From the NCBI GenBank assembly GCA_024691065.1, contig JAILOA010000469.1:1-7801 (forward strand): DNA of 7,801 nucleotides. The letters are read 5' to 3'. The DNA is from Lachnospiraceae bacterium (GTDB lineage: Bacteria; Bacillota; Clostridia; Lachnospirales; Lachnospiraceae). Shown one piece after another: positions 1 to 7,801 of the stretch. The position numbers and the translations under genes are program-made. Every line of letters starts with the position of its first letter. Position 1 is the first letter of the stretch. The notes below the pieces were generated by a model. It was not told the origin of the DNA and searched no databases. It was given only the letters and a program-made list of their open reading frames with translations.

Positions 1-3000
1 TAAGATTACTTACCGAATCACCATCTGCAAGATTTTGAACTTCATATTCCTTACTACGGAGTGCCGTCGCATCATAGACCTTAGTTGCACTGCCTGCGGT
101 AATTACTGCATTTCGCTTGTTAACCGTCAATGTACCGGTTACAAGACTTAAGTCATAGCTGTCTGTTACATCCTCACCTTCGCTGTTAACGATAACAACC
201 CTGGTTATAATATTCTTTGAAGCTCCGCTCTGTAATCTGGATCCCGAAACTATTACTGTTTGAATCTCATCGCCTTCGCAAAGCTCTCCATCTGTTATGC
301 TCCATGAAGAATCAGTAAGCGCTGTACCGTCATAAGTCTTCTTTGCACTTGCTGCAGTAATCTCAAGATCAAATCTTGTAACTCTAAGGAGTCCCGACTT
401 GTAGGTAATCCTGTAGCTGCCTGTTACATCTTCTCCGTCTGCATTTTCAATCTTTGCATTGGATGGCATATTCTCAGATACACCAATCAATGTCTGTGAA
501 CCACTGAATTCTACACTTTTGATCTTATCGCCGTCGATTAAGCCACTGTAATCGTATTCATCTGAAGTAAGTGGCTTGCTGTCATAAATCTTTTCAGCAT
601 CCTTAGCTGTGATAGTAGCTTCTATAGGTGTTACAACAAGCTCTCCAGGAATGTATGAAAGTGTATAATCAGCTGTTACATCTTCATCGTTTTCATTTAC
701 AATCTTGATACTCTCGATAACGTTCTGAGCAGTACCTGCCTTGGTAATTGAACTGTAATTATTGCCTGTAAGTTCATCATAATCATCGCTGAATGTTACC
801 TCAGAGATTCTGTCTCCGACTACGAGTTCTCCGCTTGTAATTTCATAGGTGTCGCAGGTAAGTGGTGTTCCATCGTAAGCCTTTTCGGCACTACCTGCGG
901 TAAGTGTGAGTTCTACTCCGTTTCCTACGGTAAGTGTACCATCCTGAAGCTTAATATCATAGCTTGAGGTTACATCTACATTTGAGGAATTGGTAATAAC
1001 CACACTGTTCTCTGTTATCTTGTTTGCTGAGCTTCCGATCTTTAACTGACTTCCTGTAATCTCGATTTCGGTTACCTTGTCTCCTCTTGCAAGACCTGTC
1101 TCTGCAGAACTGCTAAGTTCAGATCCAAGAATCGTAAACTCTTTACTCTCAAGCGCGCTGCCATCGTACTTCTTGCTTGCACTACCTGCAGCTATAATGA
1201 TTTCACGCTTATTTACTGTCAAGTTGCTTGAATTATAAGTAATGTCATAGCTCTTACTTACATCGCGTCCCTTACTGTTAATAACTACTGCAGCAGATGG
1301 ATTATTCTTACTTGTTCCGACTGTTGTCTGATGTCCGTCGAAGCTTACGCTTTCGATTTCATCACCCTGTACGAGTCCCTTAGCAGTATAAGCTTCACTT
1401 GTAAGTGCTGTACCATCGTATGTCTTTTCTGCATCTGTAGCTGTAATTGTAAGGTCTTTAACCGTTACCGTAAGTAATCCTGCAACATTTACTACATTGT
1501 AGTTCTTTGTAGAATCTTTATCGCCTGTAAGAATTGTCACATTATTAGGTGTTGTACTGCTCTTTCCTGCTACTGTCTGTGATCCGGCAAATTCGAGTAA
1601 ATCAATTGAATCACCATCTGCAAGACCTGATACTGTATAATCTGTGGTATCTCCGTTGCTTACTCCGTTTACAACCTTGTTGCTTGTAAGTGCCACACCG
1701 TCATAAACCTTAGTCTTATCAGTAGCTGTAATGGTTACGGTTCTCTCTGATACACTGAGCGTTCCGTTTATCCTGGTAATCTTATAACTGTCTGTAACAT
1801 CCTTTGCACTGTCTGTTGCATCAGCCGTAGTAGTGATTGTCACACTGCTTACCTTGTTTTCCGAGCTTCCAACATCAGTCTGTGAACCTGCTATCGTTAC
1901 ATTGATTCTATCTGTACCAATGATGCCCTCTGAAGAAACTCCGGCGGTTACTACATCGAGGAAGTCTGCGTCTTCGTTTCCATATACATCGCTAACCTTG
2001 AACTTATGGCTTGCGAGTGCGAGTCCATCATAAACCTTATCCGCACTACCTGCAGTTATTGTAATTTCCTTAGGTGTTACATTAAGGAGACCTGTATCAA
2101 ATGTAGGCAGGTAATTGTTTGTTACATCCTCACCTGAAGCATTTACGATTACAATGCTCTTGATTACATTTCCGGTGCTTCCTGCATAGGTTATAGTGCT
2201 GTTTTGCTTATCTGTTTCTTTATTTAAGCTCTTATCAAATGTTACCTCACTGATTGTGTCACCTGCCATAAGCTCACCGCTTGTGATTCTGTAATCATCG
2301 CAGGTAAGTGGTGTTCCGTCATAAGTCTTCTCGGCACTTCCGGCTGTAATGGTGATCGGAACTCCGTCTCCTACCGTAAGTGTACCATCAACAAGAACTA
2401 TGTCATAACTCTCTGTTACATCAACATTGTTAATATTTACAAGCTTAACGCTGCCTTCTGTTATCTTATTCTTCGAGCTTCCACTCTTAGTCTGACTTCC
2501 GGTGATTTCTATCTCATATACTCTGTCGCCGTCTGCAAGACCTGTTCCCGCGCCGGTAATTAAAGCACCAAGAATTGTGTAATCATCACAGGTAAGTTCC
2601 TGTCCGTCATACGTCTTGCTTGCGCTGTTGGCTACGATTGTCACCGTACGCTTTTCAACTGTTAAATCAGCCTTTTCGTAGGTTATTTCATAGCTTCCGG
2701 TAACATCATTTCCGCTCTTATCATAAATAACCGCATCCGCCGGAACATTTTTGCTGCTTCCGACTACTGTCTGTGAACCTGTAAATGTAACGCTGTTAAT
2801 TGTATCTTTTACATCTGTTCCGCTTACAAGACCGTCATAAGTATATTCATTACTTGTAAGTGCCTTACCGTCATAGGTCTTATCAGCAGACACTGCCGAA
2901 ATTGTAAGCTTCTTCTTTTCTACTGTCAGAATTCCAGGCTTGTAAACAACCTTGTAACTATCGGTTACATCAGTCTTGTCCGAGCCCTCTCCGCTGACAA

Positions 3001-6000
3001 TCTTAACATTCTGAGGTGTTGTATAAGCATTTCCTGCACTTGTTCTGCTTCCTGCAAACTCAAGTTCTTCTATGGAATCTCCATCCGACAGTCCGCTAAC
3101 CTCATAATCAGTTGTTCCCTGATTTACACCATCAACCACTGCATTGCTTGTAAGTGCTGTACCATCGTATGTCTTACTCTTATCAAGTGCTGTAATTGTT
3201 ACGGTCTTTTGGTCTACCGTCAGGCTGCCATCCACATACTTGAAGCTATAGCTATCGGTTACATCCTTAATCTCAGTACCGCCTGCGCTACCGCTCTGAA
3301 CCTCAGTTGTAACTACTACCTTACCTACCTTGTTGTCCGAACTTCCTACTGTTGTCTGAGAACCGTCAAGCACTACATTTATCTTATCATTCTCAGCTAT
3401 AGCCTTAGATGATACTCCTTCGTTCTTATCGCTGTAGCTTAAGTAGCCATCGAGGAAGTAAGCATCTACATTGCCCTCATTATCAGCTGCCTTAAATGTA
3501 TTGCATGTAAGTGCAGTACCATCATAGGTCTTCTCATCACTTCCGGCTGTTATCACAACTTCCTTAGGATCAACCGTAAGTACTCCGGATTCATAGGAAA
3601 TTGTATAATTTCCTGTAACATCCTTATTGTTATCGTTTGTATCTACAATCTTAACTCCTGTAATCACATTGCTTGTACTTCCTGCATATGTGATTGTACC
3701 GTTTTGCTTGCCGGCGGTTTCGCTGTAATCGAAGGTTACATCAACTATCTCATGTCCTTTCGAAAGCTCACCGCTTGTAATCTCATAATCACTGCTCTTA
3801 AGTGCCTTGCCATCATATGTCTTATCAGCACTGCCTGCCGTAATTGTAAGTGGCTCACCACTGCCGACTGTAAGTGTTCCAGGAAGTAATCTGATATCAT
3901 AACTATCTGTTACATCCTCGCTAAGTGAACTTATAATCTTAACGCTATCAGGTGTAATAATGTTATTGTCCTTGTCATCCTCGCCATTGATTTCTGTCTG
4001 TGAACCGACAATTTCAATTTCACTTATCTTATCACCCTCAGCAAGACCCGTTGTGGCTGTTCTTGTCTGAACTGTGTATTCATCGCAGGTAAGCGGTGTT
4101 CCGTCATACATCTTGCCTGCACTGTTAGCTGTAATTATAATCTTACGCTTTGTTACTGTTAATTCACCTCTTACATAGCCTATCGCATAGCTGTCCGCTA
4201 CATTTTCACCATTCTTATTGGTAATTACCGCATTAGAAGGTACGTTATAGCTTGAGCCCTTGACAGTCTGTGAACCGGTAAATGTAACTCCCTTAAGCTC
4301 GTCTCCGTCTGCAAGTGAAGTAATTGTATAACGCTCACTTGTAAGAGCATTACCATCATAAACCTTACTTTCATTAGAAGCCGTAATAGTAAGTGACTTC
4401 TTGCTGACGCTTAATGAGCCTTCCTCATAAACTACATCATAACTCTTTGTAACATCTTCATTATCGGCATTTACAATCTTGACATTTCGAGGTGTTGTAA
4501 GGCTCTTGCCTACCTGTGTCTGTGAACCTGTAAAGTACAATGTATCGATAGAATCTGTTCCGATCAGGCCATCAACCGTGTAATCCTTTGATGTTCCCGA
4601 ATTAACTCCACCTTCAACACTACCACTTACAAGTGCCTTGCCATCGTACTCCTTGGTCTTATCGTTTGCCGTGATTGTTACTTTCTGCTTTGTTACCGAA
4701 AGCTCACCGTTTACGGTTGTAATCTTGTAGCTATCCGTAATATCTGTTGTCTGACCATTTAATACGGTTGTAATTACTACATTGCCTACCTTATTTGCCG
4801 AGCTTCCGTATGTTGTCTGTGAACCTGTAAGCACTACCATAAGCTTATCTGCATCGGCGATTGCCTTGGAAGCAACACCCTTATTAGAGGTTGCCATACT
4901 TCCGTAACCCTCAAGTGTTTCTGTTTCTCCGTTGCCCTCACTGTCAGCTGCATTAAATGTAGTGCATGTAAGTGCAGTGCCGTCGAATGTCTTACTATCG
5001 CTGCCCGCGGTAATTGTAATTACCTTAGGTGTAATTGTAAGTAATCCAGGCATGTAAACAGGTGTATAGTTATCTGTCACATCCTCGCCGGCCTTATTCA
5101 CGATTACCACGCTCTCGATTACATTTTCTGTATGTCCTGCATAGGTTATCGTGCTGTACTGCATACTTGTATCTTCATTAACATCCTTGTTAAATGTTAC
5201 TGACTTAATTGTATCTCCGGCTGCAAGTGCGCCTGCTGTGATCTCGTAATCGCTGCATGTAAGTGCTGTTCCGTCATATGTCTTCTCTGCACTTCCTGCT
5301 GTGATTGTAAGAGGTACTCCGTCTCCAACTACGAGCTCGCCCTCTTTCAGAACTATGTCATAGCTCTGTGTCACATCAACACTGGCTGCATTTGATATCT
5401 TAACACTTCCCTTGGTGATTGTATTAGCTGACTTTCCGTTCTTTGTCTGGCTTCCAACGATTTCAATAGCTGTAATCCTGTCGCCTGCTGCAAGTCCGTA
5501 CTCATCCGTGCTGCTGATGTCGTCATCAAGAATTGTATATTCATCACAGGTAAGTGCTGATCCGTCATACTTCTTGCTTGCACTGTTTGCTGCAATTGTA
5601 ATTGTACGCTTATTAACTGTTAAGTCTCCGTCTTCATAGGTTATATTGTAGCTTTCGCTTACATCCATGCCTCTGTTATTGATAATCACCGCATTCTCAG
5701 GTGTATTGACACTTGTTCCGACGGTTGTCTGTGAACCTGTAAATCCTACACTGTAAATACTGTCATTATCCGCAAGCTCTGTTGCCGTATAAGCATCGCT
5801 TGTAAGCTCTTTGCCATTATAAACCTTTGTTGCATCCGTAGCAGTAATGGTAAGTGCCTTCTTAGTAACCTCAAGTATGCCCTCTTCGTAAGAAATCTCG
5901 TAACTATTCGTAACATCGTTATTTTCCGAATCAACGATTTGTACATTGCAAGGCTTGTTAGTACTTCTTCCTACCTGAGTCTGACTACCGTTAAACTGAA

Positions 6001-7801
6001 GTGTATTGATTGAATCACCGTTTGACAAACCTGTCACCGTATAATCCGTATCAACGCCCTCATTCTTACCATCTGAAACTGCATTGCTTGTAAGAGCCGT
6101 ACCATCGTACTCCTTAGTCTTATAGGTAGCTGTAATCTCTACGGACTTCTTGTTAACCTTTAAGCTGCCATTTACATAGCTGATAGCATAACTGTCTGTA
6201 ATATCTGTTGTTACACCATCAATCTCTGTCGTAACTACTGCACGACTTACCTTATTTGCAGAAGAACCAACTACTGTCTGTGATCCCTCAAGCACTACAT
6301 TTAACTTATCATCAGCTGCAAGGGCCGCTGAGTTAACTCCTGCTCTATCAGCACTATAGCTTGCATAACCCGCTAAGAAGTCTTCATCTTCATTGCCCAG
6401 GGTATCCTTAGCCTTAAATGTAGTATCAGTAAGTGCCGTGCCATCGTATGTCTTTTTATTGCTACCTGCCGTAACCGTAATTTCCTTAGGTGTTACGGTC
6501 AACTCTCCAGGAACAAAGGCAGGTGTATAATTATCTGTTACATCATATCCTGCAGCATCCACAATTACTATGCTCTTAATCTTATTAATGGTGCTTCCCG
6601 CATAAGTAATGGTGCTGTTCTGCTTGTTTGTTTCTTCATCAACAGTTTTATCAAATGTTACTGTCTTGATTGTGTCTCCGGCCTTAAGCTCACCACTTGA
6701 GATCTTGTAATCCTCGCAGGTAAGCGCTTTACCGTCATAAGCCTTACTTGCAGTACCGGCTGTAATTGTAATTGCAACTCCGCTGCCTACCGTAAGAGTA
6801 CCCTTTACAAGCTCGATTGTGTAGCTGTCTGTTACCAGTTCATCATTACTGTTAATGATTTCCACACTGTTCTCTACGATTTCATTGTCAGAGCTTCCGT
6901 TGACTGTCTGTGATCCCCTGATCTTAATCTTATAAATAGAATCACCATCAGCAAGCTTATCGCCCTGAATATCGTATTCATTTGAAGTAAGTGCTGTTCC
7001 GTCGTATTGCTTACTTACAGTCTTAGCAATAATTCTTATTGAACGCTTGGAAACTGTAAGTGTTCCCTTAACATAATTTACTTCATAGCTGTCACTTACG
7101 TCTCTTCCGGTCTTATCAAGGATTACGGCATTTGAAGGTATATTACTGCTTGAACCGACAACTGTCTGTGAACCTGTAAATGTAACGCTCTTTATTGTAT
7201 CCTTTGCGTATGAGCTCTCTACAAGACCACTTTGCTCATAATCACTGCAGGTAAGTGCCTTTCCGTCATACTTCTTTGAATCGGAACCGGCTGTAATTGT
7301 AAGTGCCTTCTTAGTTATTGTTAAGATGCCCGGCTCATAGATAACTTCATAGCTGTCTGTTACATCGGTTAAGCTGTCATTGTCACCTGTTACAATCTTA
7401 ACATTTGTAGGTGTCGTATTTGCATTTCCTTCTGTTGTTCTGGCACCTGAGAACTCAAGGTTATAAATTCTGTCATCAGCTGCAAGAGTATTGATTACAT
7501 CATCTCCGTCTGCAGTACCGATTGTATAATCGGTAGTATTTCCGGAATTAACTCCTGCCGAAACCTTATTGCTTGTAAGCGCTGTTCCATCATAAACCCT
7601 GGTCTTATCTGTAGCCGTAATAACTACAGTCTTCTTTGTAACTTCCAGACTGCCTGCTGTAAAGCTGATATCGTAGCTGTCTGTAATGTCTTTTGTTTCT
7701 CCGTTAACAACTGCCGTAACTACCGCACGCCTTACCTTGTTAGCTGAAGTACCGGCTAATGTCTGCGATCCTTCGAGCACAACATTTAACTTATCATCTG
7801 C
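1..7801 (-). CDS. Giant repetitive surface/secreted protein with YDG/MBG-like repeats; internal fragment, both ends outside window
   Basis: The minus strand is open over all 2,600 codons from base 7801 to base 2, with one leftover base; no start or stop codon of the gene is visible. I translated the whole frame: 26 complete and two partial modules of 83-119 residues follow one another without linkers. Shared landmarks are LTITAxSxxKxYDGxALTS near residues 2-20 of each module, G(D/N)xI in the middle, GSQT, and DVTxSYxIxYxxGxLTV at the end. The alternating hydrophobic pattern suggests beta-sandwich domains. Composition is Thr/Ser/Asp/Lys/Gly/Val-rich, with one Trp, four His and twelve Cys. The repeats resemble YDG/MBG-type domains of large bacterial adhesins (recognised by eye, not searched). 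A role as an exported adhesin or surface stalk is inferred; signal peptide, anchor and binding head are not in view. Internal ATG codons exist but fall inside conserved modules, so they are not credible starts. Alternative: a filamentous secreted exoprotein of another phylum. The coding call is near certain; the function is not. Confidence 0.96.
2..622 (-). repeat. Irregular tail modules: C6, a D/E-like hybrid, and a partial C-like module (207 residues)
   Basis: Module bounds are C6 374-622 (83 aa), hybrid '6' 113-373 (87 aa) and a partial module 2-112 (37 aa, cut by the window edge). C6 looks like a C module (GLIDGDKIKSVEFSGSQT, N.PSNA) but carries YDS in place of YDG. The hybrid begins FDLEITAASAKKTYDG. 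Its first half resembles E (SITDGEL), its second half resembles D (IVNSEGEDVTDSYDL), and it has GSRL for GSQT. It contains the only Trp of the window and an off-column Cys (ELCEG). The last module has YDA, then NLADGDSVSNL, like a C module. The B-C-D-E-A order is lost here; more modules must follow because no stop is reached. Confidence 0.85.
623..1741 (-). repeat. Super-repeat 5, incomplete: modules B5-C5-D5-E5 without an A module (373 residues)
   Basis: Module bounds are B5 1457-1741 (95 aa), C5 1205-1456 (84 aa), D5 917-1204 (96 aa) and E5 623-916 (98 aa). The order B-C-D-E is kept, but the expected A module is absent: E5 ends GELVVTPI and runs straight into a C-like module. C5 pairs with C2 (TVGTS, VIN..G.DVS.SY, LTVNKR) and has GHQT instead of GSQT. 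D5 has GSQL instead of GSQT, and its ALTC column reads ALES. E5 is the most divergent E module: its insert reads NNYSSITKAGTA, and the Lys at the E/A joint is replaced by Ile. D/E joint is GNG. Confidence 0.9.
1742..3205 (-). repeat. Super-repeat 4: modules B4-C4-D4-E4-A4 (488 residues)
   Basis: Module bounds are B4 2912-3205 (98 aa), C4 2648-2911 (88 aa), D4 2363-2647 (95 aa), E4 2069-2362 (98 aa) and A4 1742-2068 (109 aa). B4 and C4 pair with B1 and C1 of super-repeat 1. B4 shares an Arg-substituted G(S/A)RT, the NVKIV motif and an extra TDV before TDSY. C4 shares the 88-residue length, KDTI(N/K)SVTF and GSQTVVGSS. E4 pairs with E1 (DK....ET.KQNSTITYAGST). A4 is the shortest A module but keeps the GNED.DFL insert. 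D/E joint is GDG; E/A joint is TPK. The A4 end is SER instead of a Lys pair. Confidence 0.92.
3206..4684 (-). repeat. Super-repeat 3: modules B3-C3-D3-E3-A3 (493 residues)
   Basis: Module bounds are B3 4397-4684 (96 aa), C3 4145-4396 (84 aa), D3 3857-4144 (96 aa), E3 3563-3856 (98 aa) and A3 3206-3562 (119 aa). B3 pairs best with B2 (shared GSQTQVGK/R). D3 has an unusual acidic replacement just after GSQT (EINGEDDKDNN). E3 lacks the Cys and reads ALKSSDY. A3 is the longest A module because of a Gly/Ser insert (QSGSAGGTEI) before the closing DVTDSY strand. The D/E joint is GSG and the E/A joint is DPK rather than TPK. Confidence 0.92.
4685..6145 (-). repeat. Super-repeat 2: modules B2-C2-D2-E2-A2 (487 residues)
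   Basis: Module bounds are B2 5858-6145 (96 aa), C2 5606-5857 (84 aa), D2 5318-5605 (96 aa), E2 5024-5317 (98 aa) and A2 4685-5023 (113 aa). Type order and junction chemistry are as in super-repeat 1, with GDG at the D/E joint. C2 carries YNG and A2 carries FDG where nearly all others have YDG. B2 holds a Cys outside the usual column (NKPCNV). D2, E2 and A2 each have Cys in the ALTC column. E2 has QYSTITYAGHT instead of QNSTITYAGST. The D2-E2 joint is closely similar to that of D4-E4 (SYDIVL, then GDGVP). Confidence 0.92.
6146..7630 (-). repeat. Super-repeat 1: modules B1-C1-D1-E1-A1 (495 residues)
   Basis: Module bounds are B1 7307-7630 (108 aa), C1 7043-7306 (88 aa), D1 6779-7042 (88 aa), E1 6485-6778 (98 aa) and A1 6146-6484 (113 aa). 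B1 is the longest B module; it carries an extra acidic stretch before DRIYNLEF and has GART in place of GSQT. D1 is 7-8 residues shorter than the other full D modules (D2-D5), lacking the longer loop before GLA(D/A)GD. E1 has no GSQT; instead it has an acidic/Lys insert followed by QNSTITYAGST. A1 has a long acidic insert (GNEDEDFLAGYASYS) between the YDG half and the GSQT half. Junctions are KK (B/C), KR (C/D), a Gly-rich GSG (D/E) and TPK (E/A). Cys occurs at the ALTC position of C1 and E1 only. Confidence 0.92.
7631..7801 (-). repeat. Partial type-A module (C-terminal 57 residues), residues 1-57 of the window
   Basis: This is the C-terminal part of a module whose first half lies beyond the window edge. 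It begins at ADDKLNVVLEGSQT and ends SLEVTKK. The same stretch is found in the first complete A module (ADDKLNVVLEGSQT at about 6272-6313), and the following ANKV.RAVVT also matches, so it is assigned to type A. A type-A module directly before a type-B module is exactly the order seen later, so the array continues upstream (N-terminally) of this window. Confidence 0.9.

Noticed and set aside
1833..2033. Plus-strand open frame of 66 codons
   Set aside because: It lies antisense to the A4 module (and the end of E4's neighbourhood) of the giant frame, has no recognisable domain, and its sequence is the complement of conserved repeat codons.
3209..3412. Plus-strand open frame of 67 codons
   Set aside because: Antisense shadow of module A3; no ribosome-binding site evident and no family resemblance.
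3704..3889. Plus-strand open frame of 61 codons
   Set aside because: Antisense shadow of modules E3 and D3; it exists because the repeat codons read in complement happen to lack stops.
5371..5639. Two overlapping small open frames, one on each strand (5371-5595 minus, 5412-5639 plus)
   Set aside because: Both overlap modules D2 and the edge of C2 in other frames than the giant gene; mutually overlapping and without domain features.
4685..5857. Internal start codons (for example Met in C2 near RGMDVS, or in E2 and A2) as the start of a shorter gene
   Set aside because: They fall in the middle of conserved modules, and the frame is open and homologous upstream of each; no Shine-Dalgarno-like site decides for them.
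5746..5946. Minus-strand open frame of 66 codons in a different frame
   Set aside because: Out-of-frame reading of modules B2 and C2; the in-frame protein is conserved across the array and this one is not.
1..7801. CRISPR array or non-coding tandem repeat
   Set aside because: The repeats are far too long and diverged, have no constant spacer pattern, and are conserved at protein level in one open frame.
1..7801. A multi-gene defence, biosynthetic or mobile system
   Set aside because: No second gene, catalytic motif, terminal inverted repeat or RNA structure is visible; the only organised signal is the nested protein repeat.

Overview
The window is a single uninterrupted reading frame on the minus strand. 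Starting from base 7801 and reading towards base 2, all 2,600 codons are open: no stop, no frameshift, no gap. Neither the start nor the stop codon lies inside the window, so this is an internal slice of one giant gene. No other gene, RNA, mobile element, promoter or terminator can be supported. There is no intergenic DNA.

The protein is built entirely of about 84-119-residue modules. Each opens with a strand like LTITAxSxxKxYDGxALTS, passes through a G(D/N)xI...V.F.GSQT..G core, and ends with DVT(D)SY.I.Y..G.LTV. I count 26 complete modules and two partial ones. By eye they resemble the YDG / MBG-type repeats of very large bacterial surface or secreted proteins. The family name is recalled, not searched. 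The role (adhesin, surface stalk or matrix protein) is inference, because the export signal, anchor and any ligand-binding head would lie outside the window.

The modules fall into five distinct types (called B, C, D, E and A here) in a fixed order, which makes a higher-order repeat of 487-495 residues (1,461-1,485 bp). Layout from the N-terminal side (high coordinates) to the C-terminal side: partial A module (7631-7801); four complete B-C-D-E-A super-repeats (6146-7630, 4685-6145, 3206-4684, 1742-3205); a fifth that stops after B-C-D-E (623-1741); then three modules that break the order (2-622). Members of one type resemble each other across super-repeats more than they resemble their neighbours. 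The array therefore grew by duplication of a five-module block and then diverged.

Organism: GC is about 40% in sampled lines. Lysine is mostly AAG, threonine mostly ACA, leucine mostly CTT. The protein is rich in Thr, Ser, Asp, Lys, Gly and Val, with one Trp and four His. This suggests a Bacillota gut or rumen anaerobe, perhaps Lachnospiraceae (Butyrivibrio/Roseburia-like). That is an inference from composition and protein style only.
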